DNA of 64,000 nt from Cercospora beticola (GCF_033473495.1 NC_088936.1:3782001-3846000); one strand, 5' to 3'; positions 11,593 through 21,929 are shown, counted from the first letter of the stretch. Translations and numbers: made by a program. The notes: generated by a model from the sequence alone, not told the origin.

Positions 11593-12975
11593 ATGGAAGC
11601 CGAAATGTCACATTACCTCCTACCTGACCACGCCTCACGCACAAGTCTCGATCCTCTCGGAATTTGCGACGATGGCGAGGACGTTGTGAACCAGTTCAGA
11701 ATTCTGGAGAAGCTTTTGTGCACCGCAGAGTCTGCATTCGACGAGTTAAATCCGTCGAAAGGGCAAATCGAGCCCCACAGCGAACAGGCATACCGATCAG
11801 CATTCTGTCGACTTTATGCCAACTTGCTGAAGGACATCGCCTACAGTCTGCATGAAGATGGCTCATTGGACACGACCGGCGCCGAGGCTTTGATCGCTTC
11901 CAGCAAGATGACTGTGACTAACCTCTCCAAGTTCGGCAAAGCAGTATGCAGTAATGCCCTTGCCATTGGAGCACCAGAAAGTTCCTTTGCAGACGGCAAA
12001 CTACAACAACTATGCGCAGATGTAACTTTCATTAGACTGGACTCAAAGCAAGTCGATATGCTACTAGCCCACATGCTTCTCGGAACACTCTCGAAGCCTC
12101 CAGGCAATGAATGGGGCCGCCCAGGCTTCGCGGAACTATTTTCCAACGTTGGGGAGACAGCACAAGCATACCTCCAAACACTCTTCGAACATTTCGCGGA
12201 AGGAGGATACACAAAGACAGACCCCACGGGCTCAGCGACATTCCATCTCCACAACTCGACAAACATGCCCGATCTCATAACTTCACATCTCCCAGCTCCA
12301 CGTCTGCCAATACGAATCGTCGACAAACCCTCAGAAAACTCCCCGCCAGATTATTCTCCAAATCACTACATCCTAGTCGCCGCTCATTCACAACCAGGAC
12401 CAGGACCAAAGGGCACGCAAGAAGAACGACTTATCGGCCAATCACCGGCTCTGGCATTAATGTCACTACTAAAGCCCATCTTAGGACCAGACGAAGTAGT
12501 CATCACATCAAATCTCTGGGCCCACAGTTCCTGGTCAGGTCATGGCCGTGAAGCCAAAATGACCAAACTCTTCCCCTCTGACGGACGACCTCGAAATCAC
12601 TACATCTTCGCGGACGCATTAGAACTCGATATGCAAGACAGCGCCGACGGCGTCCTTCCGGATCTTAAACCAGAAAACATTGAACGAGAAGTACGAAAAT
12701 TGTATGCTGCGTTCGCTGGAACGAAAGCTATTGGTGGTCGAGCGGCGATGAAAATCCAGATTGTGCCTTGGGGTTGCGGGGCTTTTGGCGGGGACTTTGG
12801 TGTCAAAACGCAGTGTATGATGATGGCTGCTGGGTTGGCTGGACTTGAGTCGAGTGAGTTGGAGCTCGTCATCACGAAGGATCGCGAAGAAGAGTTGAGG
12901 GGTCTTGTAGGGGGGCCTGTGACAGTGAGAGAGATATATGAGCATCTTACTGCGCCTTGCACAGTCCAAGCATGA
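11593..12975 (+). CDS. Poly(ADP-ribose) glycohydrolase-like protein (divergent PARG)
   Basis: This single-exon gene encodes 460 aa. PARG cleaves ribose-ribose bonds of poly(ADP-ribose) made by PARP during DNA repair. Family landmarks are present in order: the signature acidic pair QEE at 276-278 with the following LIGQSPAL region, VVITSNLWAHSSWSG matching the IITGTEQYSEYTG region of animal PARG, ADALELD matching the IDAL segment, REVRKLYAAF, and WGCGAFGGD at 393-401 followed by a helix. The usual IGGG glycine loop just before QEE is replaced by HSQPGPGPKG, and the adenine-stacking tyrosine region has Trp instead. Fold assignment is firm; whether it keeps PARG activity is uncertain. It converges on the PHD-finger gene 188 bp downstream. 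Confidence 0.8.
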   Translation: MEAEMSHYLLPDHASRTSLDPLGICDDGEDVVNQFRILEKLLCTAESAFDELNPSKGQIEPHSEQAYRSAFCRLYANLLKDIAYSLHEDGSLDTTGAEALIASSKMTVTNLSKFGKAVCSNALAIGAPESSFADGKLQQLCADVTFIRLDSKQVDMLLAHMLLGTLSKPPGNEWGRPGFAELFSNVGETAQAYLQTLFEHFAEGGYTKTDPTGSATFHLHNSTNMPDLITSHLPAPRLPIRIVDKPSENSPPDYSPNHYILVAAHSQPGPGPKGTQEERLIGQSPALALMSLLKPILGPDEVVITSNLWAHSSWSGHGREAKMTKLFPSDGRPRNHYIFADALELDMQDSADGVLPDLKPENIEREVRKLYAAFAGTKAIGGRAAMKIQIVPWGCGAFGGDFGVKTQCMMMAAGLAGLESSELELVITKDREEELRGLVGGPVTVREIYEHLTAPCTVQA

Positions 12976-13163
12976 CGGTTGAGCGGACAGTCACGGAGGC
13001 GCGAGCATGATGGCAGAGGAATTGTATCAGAATGTCTTATAATCATACAGTATATTCGAACGAGACGAAGTCTCGTCTGTTTGGAAGCCAATCATACCGC
13101 GTTGAAGCCCTCATAATGTTACAAGTTGTCATGATTTTTCCGCTAACGCCAATCCACACGAGT

Positions 13164-14774
13164 TCAGACCAACCCATCATTACCAGTTGGTGCAGCAGCA
13201 ACCGGAGGAGGCGCCTTTGTCGGTTCGTGGTACAGGTGAGTGAACACACCATTCCTGTCGTCATCATCGACGAGCCACTCAAGATCTTCGGTCTCTGGAG
13301 GCAAAGTACTCATCAGTCCTTGGCCAGGACGAGGGTAATTCTCAGGGTGTACATCGTCTGTGTACGCCGCATCATCGGGCGATGGCCCATTGCTTGCGGG
13401 TATACGGGGTTGTGTGGTACTAGTGGATCGTGTCGCGCCGACTGTTGAATTGGATGTCGTGATGGCATTGCTCGTTGCAGCAGTAGTCGTGGGAGTGGCC
13501 ACAGCAGCTTCTGCGCTCTGGCGAACGGCCTCCTTACCATTCAATGATGGTGCAGCAGGATTTGCTTCAAGATGGCCATTCTGCTGTGAGGCCGCCACGA
13601 GTTCCTTGAACTTCGGATGGAAGACTGGGAGATCAGGTCTGAAGGTCGTAGCTTTCACAAGTAACGTCACCAGAAACCCTGGCGGCAAAGCAGCAAAATA
13701 CTTCCTTCGCTGATCCTCGCTCGCTCCAGTGACGCTGACGAAGCTCGACACCTCAGTGATAGAGACTGGCACCACTCTTGCTGCTGCGCACGATTGACAG
13801 TACCACTCTGCATCCTCCTTGTCGATGACAGCCTGCTCGATCGGTGGCTTATGGCACCACCTATGGTAAGGCGCATTGCACCCATCGCAGAAAACAACAG
13901 GATTACTGGCAGGACTAGTACCACGCAAACATACTTTGCAAACTGCGGCTTGAGGGTTGCGATAGTTGTATGGGCGTTTTCGTTTGTTCGTGGTGGGTGA
14001 AGGAGGTGGCGGCACAAAGCTCGTCGGCTTCTGTATCGAACGCCCGGACCGTGTCTCTGTAGCTACAGGCGTGATCTCAACACTGGAGTCAGATGCTTCG
14101 TCATCCTCATCTTCGTCTCCGTCTCTCTTCCGCTTGCCACCTCTCCCGCCTCCTCTTGCCCGGCTGCCTCTAGGTCGACCACCACCTCTACCGCGGCCGC
14201 GAGCTCGCCCAGAGACGGGAGTGCCATCTGGATTGACGAGTATGGAGTCTCCGGATGCACTGTGTGGAGTGGCTACATTTGAAGCGCGGCTACCTCGAGG
14301 TCGACCGCCGCGACCCCGTCCTCGACCTCTTGGCGTGCTGCTTGCACTTCCGTTAGTTGGCACAGCAGGGACTACGAACCCATCTGTTGTCGTCGCGCTC
14401 AGAGAAGGGTCCTGAGCTGTAGCTGTTGCTGTCGATTCCAAGCTTCCCGCGTCAGCCGGGCGAGAGGTTTCCTCACTGGCTTCCGTAGCTAGCTCGGTTG
14501 GCTGTTGCTCTGCATTCGCGCCATTCGCGCCTGATGACGACTTCCTGGATGCGACGACGATGTTATCAGACTCCTTATGTTCCGAATCAGTCGGCGGCAC
14601 CGAAGAGAGCGCTGTAGAGTCCGATTGTTGGGCATCGATATCTCGAGTTGCTTGCTCTTGACTGCGATCCTCTGGAACTGCTCCGGCTTGTTCTGTAGGC
14701 AGAGCTGCGTCTGCGTCCGGCATGGGCTCGTCCATCCTTATTACGCGCTTTCCACCAGAATTGAGTGAACACAA
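13164..14774 (-). CDS. PHD-finger protein with RG-rich, AT-hook-like repeats
   Basis: The frame encodes 536 aa, or 523 aa if translation starts at the in-frame ATG 14735 (MDEPMPDADAAL), which I find equally likely. A single PHD zinc finger occupies about residues 285-335: CKVCLRG..FCDGCNAPYHRWCH..WYCQSC, the Cys4-His-Cys3 pattern that reads histone H3 tails. Before it lie two copies of an RGRGRG..GRPRGSRA block followed by RGGKRKRDGDEDEDDE. GRP cores flanked by Arg resemble AT-hooks, which bind the minor groove of AT-rich DNA. The N- and C-terminal thirds are low in complexity. A nuclear chromatin role is inferred. It is not clearly an orthologue of a named yeast protein. Confidence 0.8.
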   Translation of the reverse strand: MCSLNSGGKRVIRMDEPMPDADAALPTEQAGAVPEDRSQEQATRDIDAQQSDSTALSSVPPTDSEHKESDNIVVASRKSSSGANGANAEQQPTELATEASEETSRPADAGSLESTATATAQDPSLSATTTDGFVVPAVPTNGSASSTPRGRGRGRGGRPRGSRASNVATPHSASGDSILVNPDGTPVSGRARGRGRGGGRPRGSRARGGGRGGKRKRDGDEDEDDEASDSSVEITPVATETRSGRSIQKPTSFVPPPPSPTTNKRKRPYNYRNPQAAVCKVCLRGTSPASNPVVFCDGCNAPYHRWCHKPPIEQAVIDKEDAEWYCQSCAAARVVPVSITEVSSFVSVTGASEDQRRKYFAALPPGFLVTLLVKATTFRPDLPVFHPKFKELVAASQQNGHLEANPAAPSLNGKEAVRQSAEAAVATPTTTAATSNAITTSNSTVGATRSTSTTQPRIPASNGPSPDDAAYTDDVHPENYPRPGQGLMSTLPPETEDLEWLVDDDDRNGVFTHLYHEPTKAPPPVAAAPTGNDGLV

Positions 14775-15252
14775 TGGAAGACTAGGTCGCTAGAAGCTTG
14801 GCTGTAAGACGTGGTTGTTCGTGACCTGAGGTCGAGCTGCGGGTGAGCTTCGCGAGCTTGCGCTCCTGCTGCGCCAATGCCGATCGACTCGGCACATCTC
14901 GGGCCGATGTCCGTGGGTTAGCTGCATTCGAAAAAGTGCGTTTCTTGTGCCAGCTCACAGGAGCACAACGTGTACCTGCGATGTGGAACGTTCCACTGCA
15001 TCTGTGCGTTTAGATCAAGTGCTTCATGCACAAACATCGTTCAGGTAAACATTCTATATATATGAAAGAAACGTGAGCTATTCTCTATTTCCCCAGTTCT
15101 AATCTGGACAAGTGCTCTTTCCAATGGCGATCAAATAGAGAGCAGCCACTCTGCTCAGCAGTACGGTATTCAACACGGCTGTCTTGCAGCAAGAATATAA
15201 TCATGACTCATCGCACAGTCGGAATTCGGCCTCTAGACTCTGAATTCCCTGA
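14775..15252. other. Intergenic region upstream of the PHD gene
   Basis: These 478 bp lie between two minus-strand genes. A CTATATATATG tract at about 15053-15064 could be a TATA-like element for the PHD gene, though it sits roughly 280 bp from that ATG. No gene is visible. Confidence 0.4.
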
Positions 15253-17397
15253 CTAGTAGGCCTCATCCGCTGTCATAATGACCGGGTTCTTGTTGTCTGT
15301 GTCTTGCTTGAGACTGGGAACTTCAGGCACATCCTGCTCCATAATGCTCTTAGCACTTTTTGTGCTCACAACGCTTCTTCGTTTCGCTTCCTCGAATGCC
15401 AAGCTTGCCGCTCGCGAATGCGCAGCAGCATTTTCGGGCATGACATCTTCGCAATCCGCTGAAGCATCCTCAAGTACTCCTGCAGCGGACTTGCGATTCT
15501 TGGAGAATTCGATAATTCGTGGCCGTAAAGGAACTGCGGCTGGTCTTGCGCTGCCTTCCATAGCTTTCATCACCCGGGTCCTGGCGCGACTGACACTGAC
15601 CTGCCGCGCGACGCTCACCTGCACCATCTGTCGCTCGAGATCTTCCGGTGACTTGACACGAGGATATGACTCATCATCGCGGTAGCTCATTGCTTGCTCA
15701 TCCTCGTTGGCGAAGGCATGATCGATGTTCGCATGGGCAGGGTGAGAAAAGCTTCGCATCACAGCTGGAGGCTTCCAGAATGGTTCGGCATCGACGAGCA
15801 TGCGTCGAGCAGATTCAGTGTCTGTGCAAGTCGTGGCCGTTGTAGGCGTCGGTGGAAGGGAATTTTCGCTGTAGAATGCAGAGCCTTGAGACTCGGGTGA
15901 GCTGCTCAAGTGCGTACCTTGGCGTGGTTGCATGAATGCAGCCGCGATAGGCGAGGTGGTTCCCACTGGCGCCGTCACTGAACGCATAGGCAACCGCATC
16001 CTTTGTAGTGCTGTCGCTGGCTCGTCTCTCGCTGCTTGCTCTGCTTTCACGAGAATTGAAAGCGGACGCTTGAAAGATGGGGAAGTCATGCTGCGCAAGA
16101 TTCCGCCGCCATGAGTATGAACCTGAAGACCCTCTTCGCATTCTCCTCCTTTTTGCGATTGGGATCTTTGCAGTCTGCTTTGTCTCCTCTCCAAGATCGA
16201 GGGCCTCGAGTTGAGAGACAGCTGTTTCTCAAACATGATACTAAATCGCGGAAACTCCACTCCAGGCAAGTCAAGGTCAAGTCGAGGGGTCGGTAGTGCC
16301 GGCTCCGAAACTTGGTCGCGGGCCTCGTCGTTAAGCATAGGCTCGTCATCGCATCGCTCAGCACGGCCGAACGCATCTTGAGATACGCGCCACACTCCGT
16401 GCGATCTCACTTTCGGAGATGCGTTTGGAGTGCTTCCCTTGGCTCGCAGAGCAAGGCCCCTCGGTACAGCCGAAGTGCGATGGCCAGCATCAAACATTTG
16501 CTCGTGTCTAGGAGCTCTGCTTTGTGCCTCGTCGAGTGAGTCCCGACGCTTTGGCATACCAGGACTCGGCGCAAACAAGCAAGACAGAGGTGTCTGTGAT
16601 CTGGCTGTTGGCCCGGGATCTGCTTCCAGCTCTGCCAGTGGCACATCACGGTTGGCTGGCTCAGCATCTGCTGGAGGCTGAGTCCTGAATTTATGAGAAG
16701 GCTCAGAGGTAGTCTTGCTGCGAAAGAGGCTGCTGAATGTTTTCCAACTCGAGATCTTCTTCTGTTTCGGCAGAGAAATCATAGTATCTGTTCTCAGCGG
16801 CTGTGGTATGGGTGGCGGCGATCGAGAAGGTGGTAGCCCAGCAGTCCTTCTAGACGGGACCGCGTCGTGAGTATGTGATCTGCCCCACGTTGGGGGCGCT
16901 TCCGACGGAGATCCAAGTGCGATTCCGATGTGAGGTGTCTCAGCCGGTGACTGGACTTGAGGCGAGTCGATACCAGGCGACATTGGATGCAAGCCTGTCA
17001 TATAGTGGCGTCGATTGATCGTTGCGCTGTGGGGCGGCATGCGAGGTGAGGGTGTCGGGAAGGAAAATATGTCCGGTCCAGCAGTGTAGTCAATGGTCCT
17101 CACTTGCTGTTCCAAGTCCCTGCTGCATTTAGGCAGCGGACTTGAATCGTTGGATGTCCTGGTATGGGAATGCATCGGTGGACGACTGCGCTGCAGCCGT
17201 CGCCTCTCAGCACTTGCGGACTTGGGCCGGTCCATGGTGCTGCATTGGCATGCGTGCATCGCATCATTCATTGAATCGTTGAATCCAGGTGGGTTGGCAG
17301 TGGCCGATTCACTGGCCTTCTTCTCCGTCTTCGCGCGGTCGTCCAAGCTCCCGCGACGATTTGCGCGCTTTGAGCTGGAGCGCTGTAGGAATGGCAT
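15253..17397 (-). CDS. Disordered fungal hypothetical protein
   Basis: An uninterrupted 714-codon frame with no recognisable catalytic domain. The sequence is rich in Ser, Pro, Arg and Thr, with a basic serine-rich start (MPFLQRSSSKRANRRGSLDD). A possible conserved core is KKISSWKTFSSLFRSKTTSEPS near residue 215; there are also many SP/TP and RxxS sites that could be phosphorylated. The acidic pentad EFPRFSIMFEKQL near 385 is another ordered-looking segment. The length of the frame and its biased composition support a real gene, but the function is unknown. Purine-rich sequence just upstream (CT-rich on the coding strand) fits a fungal promoter. Confidence 0.7.
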   Translation of the reverse strand: MPFLQRSSSKRANRRGSLDDRAKTEKKASESATANPPGFNDSMNDAMHACQCSTMDRPKSASAERRRLQRSRPPMHSHTRTSNDSSPLPKCSRDLEQQVRTIDYTAGPDIFSFPTPSPRMPPHSATINRRHYMTGLHPMSPGIDSPQVQSPAETPHIGIALGSPSEAPPTWGRSHTHDAVPSRRTAGLPPSRSPPPIPQPLRTDTMISLPKQKKISSWKTFSSLFRSKTTSEPSHKFRTQPPADAEPANRDVPLAELEADPGPTARSQTPLSCLFAPSPGMPKRRDSLDEAQSRAPRHEQMFDAGHRTSAVPRGLALRAKGSTPNASPKVRSHGVWRVSQDAFGRAERCDDEPMLNDEARDQVSEPALPTPRLDLDLPGVEFPRFSIMFEKQLSLNSRPSILERRQSRLQRSQSQKGGECEEGLQVHTHGGGILRSMTSPSFKRPLSILVKAEQAARDEPATALQRMRLPMRSVTAPVGTTSPIAAAFMQPRQGTHLSSSPESQGSAFYSENSLPPTPTTATTCTDTESARRMLVDAEPFWKPPAVMRSFSHPAHANIDHAFANEDEQAMSYRDDESYPRVKSPEDLERQMVQVSVARQVSVSRARTRVMKAMEGSARPAAVPLRPRIIEFSKNRKSAAGVLEDASADCEDVMPENAAAHSRAASLAFEEAKRRSVVSTKSAKSIMEQDVPEVPSLKQDTDNKNPVIMTADEAY

Positions 17398-18574
17398 ATC
17401 GACTTAAGACCTCAAACGAGACCTGCGACACGCGTTACGGGACCGAGTAGGACCTCCAAATCAGCAGTTGCGGATTCCCGATCAGGTTGTTCTTAGAGTT
17501 TGTAGCTCAAGTTTGCCACTTTCTAGTCCGCCCGTCCACCTGTGACGAATCTCATCAAAAGCTGTGCGGTTTAGCTCATATGCAGAAGTGCGGCTCAGGC
17601 AATAGCAGAAAGGAACGAATTAATGAGCGAAAGAGAAGCGAATAAGGAAAAAATCGGTTGACATGAGAGAGGTGCGAGAGAGCGCGGTGGGACGGGGAGT
17701 CAGACAGACAAGAGTGCGAATCTTGGACGGACAGCAGCATGGCTAGGCGCTTCAGTGGATATCGCTTGGTCGCAGCATTTCGCTCCAGACGCGCTCTGCG
17801 GGCAGGACAACACGAGGCGTGTGTGCAGGAAATGAATCAAAGGACCCTACTCGCATGTCGACTCCCGCGCACGGCAGCGCAGCTGGGTGGACAGCGCCGT
17901 CAGCCATCCATGTCGCCGGAGGCTGCATAAGGCTGTCACACAGCGGCGTTCCGCGCACGAGGGTGATGCTGGTCGCGATGCCTTTTCTGCTGCCGAGCTG
18001 TATCATCGTAGATTGGCGCGCGCAGGATGTGATTGGATTGAGATGAGGGTCTGCTGCACGCTGGCGGGCCACGGGCGCAGGCTGATATTGCTGCGTCGGA
18101 AGAGCGAGAGAATTGGAGCAAATCTGCGCAGGCCCAGTGAGGAGCACAAGAGGTCGTTGTTTGAGATAACGAGGCGCTGCCCAGGGCTGGACCGCAACCT
18201 TGTTCTTGTTCTGCGAGCGAGCGCGAGCGCATCCCACACGGACACGCTCCGGCAGTCGGGATCTCTCCGATCGCCCTGAAACAGCCCAAACACGACCTTC
18301 CACACTTGCCAACAGTGCCACTGCTCGGCCTGCAAACACCAACCAGCTGGCCATGTATAAGGTACGATGCCTCACCAATCACGCTGCAAGCACCACCGTC
18401 GCGACGGCGTGGAAAGCAAGAAACGAAATGTTCAGCTTTCAGGCAACAACAAATGCTTAGTCAGACTGGTCGCGACACACCAGCCACGAAGGTCTATATC
18501 CTCGACACTGGCCCTACATCCTTCACGCGCGCCCATGTCGCTGTCGCAGATATGCTGACAAGCACGGCCTACAA
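17398..18574. other. Intergenic region with CT-rich promoter tract
   Basis: This 1.2-kb region separates two minus-strand genes. The stretch 17600-17720 is strongly purine-rich on the plus strand, so CT-rich on the minus strand, as expected for the promoter and leader of the hypothetical gene ending at 17397. A 208-codon minus frame (17752-18378) is Arg- and Cys-rich with no domain, and I do not accept it as a gene. Confidence 0.5.
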
Positions 18575-20461
18575 TCACGCTGCTCGTTCCATCCTCGCGC
18601 CTGTGGCCGCGTTGGTCACCGCAACTGCCCGTCCCCGCTCGTCCAGCTCAAACACGAACGTCCCAATACCCTGCCCTCCATATCGCCCACCAGCGTCGGC
18701 GCTATCGAACAAGAGCCAAGCAAAGTTACTGTCATAGAAGCCAGTGAACGGACCCAGGCCAGCGGCTGCGTACGTGCTCCATTGCGGGGATAGGGAAACC
18801 TGGAATGTCACTTCGTCTGGAGAAGCGCCGGCTTGTTGCATCGCTGGTAGCAGACGTGGAACCTGACCAGCGAATATGGGGAGCGCGTCCACTCCATTTG
18901 AGGTCCAGTGCTCGATGTACAGGCCAGCGCCTTCTCCGGACGTCACATTGGTCTCCGTGCGCTGTGCGATGACAAGAGTTGAATTATCGCTTTCCCCAGC
19001 ACTGTATGTGCCGACAAAGTTCGCTTCGGCCTCACTTGCGGCCTGGGCTTCGAGAGCTGGCATCAGAGTCTCCACGAGCGTATTGATGATACCAAATGCA
19101 GTCTTGTCCCGCAATCGCCCATCCGTGCCAGGCGCAACAAAGTATCCGCTCAGGTAAGAGAATCCTACATTGTATTCGGGAATGAAAGCCAGCATGGCGG
19201 AATATGATCCGGAGTCGCCAAGTTTGGTATAGATGTCGATGACTTTCCCACTCGAAGGGCTCAAATAGCGGACGATTTCCCAAGGCGCGCCAATCGAGTA
19301 CGACAAGCTGGCAGAGTGCGTGACTGGCTTCATCCATGCCCTAGTGGCTTCGGCAGACAGTAGTGTATGATTGAGAATGCCGACCCCAAGCTTGTTCAGA
19401 TCATTCAATGTTGAGAGTATGCCACCGGAAGGAATGGTTGGACCGTTCAATGGAAACTCCCAATTGTTCGGCACAGGGCCAGCGATCACAGATCTGTTGA
19501 AAGAAGCATCACTGGCTGCTGGCGCATTGACAAAGGTCGATGACATGTTCAAATGGTCGAAGACTGCCTCCCCGTACAGGCTTTCGTAGTCTGTGTAGCT
19601 CCTGCCAGTGACGTTGAGGATGACCTGGCCCAGAATGAACATGCCCAGGTTGGAGTACGCAGGAGTCGTCCAAGGCTGAAATACCGGAGGATAGGGCTTG
19701 AAAGAATCTACGAACTCATCCAGCGAGTTGTTGCATCCTAGCAATGCGCATGATCCGAGCGACTCGATCGGAAGCGGTGGAAGACCGGACGCGATTGCGA
19801 GAGCATCAACAGCCGCTTGCAGATCTGAACCACTGAGGGAAGCGTTTTGAGCCACGGCCACGCCGATCAATGAGAGTAACGAGTCCGCAATTATGCCAGT
19901 TGCTGAAATGCCGCTCATGTGGCTTGACAGGGCTCGGGGAGTGATGATGTTCCATCCAGGCGCGCTCTGGAGTCGCGTCTTAGCAGTGACATTCTTCAAG
20001 CTAGGGAAGTATTCAGTAAGTGGTCTGTCCCAGTCTTCTTCGCTTAGTTCAAGCAGTCCAGTGTACACAGTTATAAGCTTGGACACGCTTGCGACACGAT
20101 ATATACTATCTGCGTCGACCTGCTTGGTTCCGAATTCTGACTCGGCGATTTGAGGAGAGGTGTAGTGGTATTGATGCGTAGTCGCTTCTGGATCGTGGAG
20201 CGAGAAAAGTCCCACTGAGAACGTCACGTTCTCGAGGCCTGCCAGGTAATCCGTTGCGTCACCGTTTGATGTATTCTGTTGCAGGTGTGCGTCCAGGATC
20301 GATGAGAAGTTCTTCCACGCTCCAGGTTCAAGGCTGTCTTCGCTCGAGAGCTTCCTTGGAGTGGGATAGGTAGGTATATCAATAAAGTCTGCGAGTGCCC
20401 ACGGCAACAGACATGAAAAGAGAGACGCTGTCAAGGTAGACTTCTGCATTTTATCGTCCAC
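18575..20461 (-). CDS. Secreted beta-lactamase-fold serine hydrolase
   Basis: The frame encodes 628 aa of the class C beta-lactamase/DD-peptidase superfamily. A hydrophobic signal peptide covers about residues 8-25 (TLTASLFSCLLPWALA). The nucleophile motif SxxK is Ser125-Val-Ser-Lys128 in YRVASVSKLIT, and the second motif is Tyr269-Ser-Asn271 in PAYSNLGMF. Many NxS/T sequons fit a secreted glycoprotein. A C-terminal beta-rich domain of about 150 residues follows, as in other fungal members. These enzymes hydrolyse esters, amides or lactones; the substrate here cannot be predicted. Met5 is an alternative start that would leave the signal intact. Confidence 0.88.
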   Translation of the reverse strand: MDDKMQKSTLTASLFSCLLPWALADFIDIPTYPTPRKLSSEDSLEPGAWKNFSSILDAHLQQNTSNGDATDYLAGLENVTFSVGLFSLHDPEATTHQYHYTSPQIAESEFGTKQVDADSIYRVASVSKLITVYTGLLELSEEDWDRPLTEYFPSLKNVTAKTRLQSAPGWNIITPRALSSHMSGISATGIIADSLLSLIGVAVAQNASLSGSDLQAAVDALAIASGLPPLPIESLGSCALLGCNNSLDEFVDSFKPYPPVFQPWTTPAYSNLGMFILGQVILNVTGRSYTDYESLYGEAVFDHLNMSSTFVNAPAASDASFNRSVIAGPVPNNWEFPLNGPTIPSGGILSTLNDLNKLGVGILNHTLLSAEATRAWMKPVTHSASLSYSIGAPWEIVRYLSPSSGKVIDIYTKLGDSGSYSAMLAFIPEYNVGFSYLSGYFVAPGTDGRLRDKTAFGIINTLVETLMPALEAQAASEAEANFVGTYSAGESDNSTLVIAQRTETNVTSGEGAGLYIEHWTSNGVDALPIFAGQVPRLLPAMQQAGASPDEVTFQVSLSPQWSTYAAAGLGPFTGFYDSNFAWLLFDSADAGGRYGGQGIGTFVFELDERGRAVAVTNAATGARMERAA

Positions 20462-21128
20462 TGCCTTGAAGCTGTTGATCTGATTTCTTCACACATCACG
20501 AGCACTGGAAACGCCAGTCTTATACACTCCTACAGCAGGATGCCTCATAGTCAGTCGCGTAGCTAGCGAACTCGAAGCCTAAACCTTGGCGGCATCGCCA
20601 GAAATGATTCTAGCAGGCTATGCAATCCAACCTTGGACAGAATGCGAATACGCTACCAATGATGTGCGTCGAATGCAGAAGGCAGTGAAGATTGCACGTG
20701 GTCCTGTCTGCGAGAATCGATCCTTCGATCCTTTCCCAAGCCTCCCAAGCATTGTAGGTTCAGTGACGTAGGTTTTCGTTCTCGTATTCACCCAGAGGAT
20801 TTGACGCTAGTGCCGGATTAGGAAATATCGCGGTGTCTTGTGGCTGTGTAGGATTTCGAGGAGGGACTGTATCATTGTCTATTCGCTTTGAGTTTGTTGC
20901 TGATTTGTTACGATGCGGTGTTTTGTGGTATGAGCCATGCGAAGGCGGACAGTCTGGATATGCAGTCAGTGGCGCAGGCCTTTCGAGATCATTCAGCTGC
21001 GGCAACACGGAGTGGATATATAGATGCATTGAACTCTGATCAATTCACTTCGAAGTTCATAGACGTACATATATACACGCCCTTCGAAGAATCATCAGAA
21101 TCGGAGAATTCAAAACCCCTCAAACACA
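20462..21128. other. Divergent intergenic region
   Basis: These 667 bp lie between the serine hydrolase and a plus-strand hypothetical gene. Two TATA-like tracts are annotated separately. No other gene or repeat is evident. Confidence 0.5.
21014..21077 (+). promoter_or_regulatory. Two TATA-like tracts upstream of the 243-aa gene
   Basis: GATATATAG at about 21015-21023 and CATATATAC at about 21068-21076 lie roughly 110 and 60 bp before the ATG at 21129. Both positions suit a fungal core promoter. They support the plus-strand reading of the gene but are not proof. Confidence 0.4.
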
Positions 21129-21860
21129 ATGACCAGCACACCTCTCCCTCCGACATTACAAATCACCCACCTCGATGCCTGGAAATCGAACCTCCTCGCC
21201 ATGGGCGTGCAAACAGCTCTCGCAATAAACGAGCCCGGTTCATCATCAGAATCACCACAATACACAATCACCCTTCCCAAGTGCTACTACGGCGATCTGA
21301 TCCTATCAGATAGCGAAGGCAACCATTTAGCAACATCGTCTAAAGAACGACATCGCAAGACCGAATACCACATCACCTTGTCAGAGCCAGGCCTCGAATC
21401 TAGAACAGAAGTCTTCCGACGCACGACCCGTTCGAACAAGAAATGGCGGTTTGCGATGAAAGTCGATAATGGACAGACGGAATACTTCGAATGGCGGCGA
21501 TCGAAAGGGGAATTGGCGAAGGATCTTGCGATTCGATCTACGACTTGGTATCTCGTGCGTCTGTCGTCGCTGCAAAGCGAGGAAGTGGGAGGAGGCAAGG
21601 AAGCGGATGATGTGAGCGATGGTGGTGTTTCTTCGGTTAGTGATTCGCATGCGGAGGAATCATCGTCACCAGAGGTCGTTGCGCTTTGGACCCGGGCCAA
21701 GTGCTGGAAGACGATACATGGGGTCGGAGAGTTGCAGTTGAAGGGAGCTGGTGCGACTGGTGAGCTTGGAGCCGGATGGAGCATTATGGCACTGATGAGT
21801 TGTTTGAGCATTTGGCAGAAGACGAATCGGGACGAAATTTGTCTTGTGGTGGCGACTTAG
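21129..21860 (+). CDS. Hypothetical protein, possible tubby/LURP-like beta fold
   Basis: A single-exon frame of 243 aa. The pattern GDLILSDSEGN, then RRTTRSNKKWRFAMKV, then YFEWRRSKG, looks like repeated antiparallel beta strands of the kind found in tubby-C/LURP-one-like fungal hypotheticals; this fold guess is weak. An acidic low-complexity linker (residues about 155-180) precedes a C-terminal WxxxxxGVGELQL segment. TATA-like tracts lie at a sensible distance upstream. No signal peptide is present. The 3' end overlaps nothing, but the F-box gene ends only 69 bp further on the other strand. Confidence 0.6.
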   Translation: MTSTPLPPTLQITHLDAWKSNLLAMGVQTALAINEPGSSSESPQYTITLPKCYYGDLILSDSEGNHLATSSKERHRKTEYHITLSEPGLESRTEVFRRTTRSNKKWRFAMKVDNGQTEYFEWRRSKGELAKDLAIRSTTWYLVRLSSLQSEEVGGGKEADDVSDGGVSSVSDSHAEESSSPEVVALWTRAKCWKTIHGVGELQLKGAGATGELGAGWSIMALMSCLSIWQKTNRDEICLVVAT

Positions 21861-21929
21861 AGTACTTGTTGCATGTATCTAGCATCATTCAACGCCCGAG
21901 CCATAGCTTCCAGCCACTGTCACACTTCA

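Noticed and set aside
17752..18378. Minus-strand frame of 208 codons in an intergenic region
   Set aside because: Composition is Arg/Cys/Pro-rich, overlaps equally long frames on both strands, and has no domain or signal; I treat it as chance.
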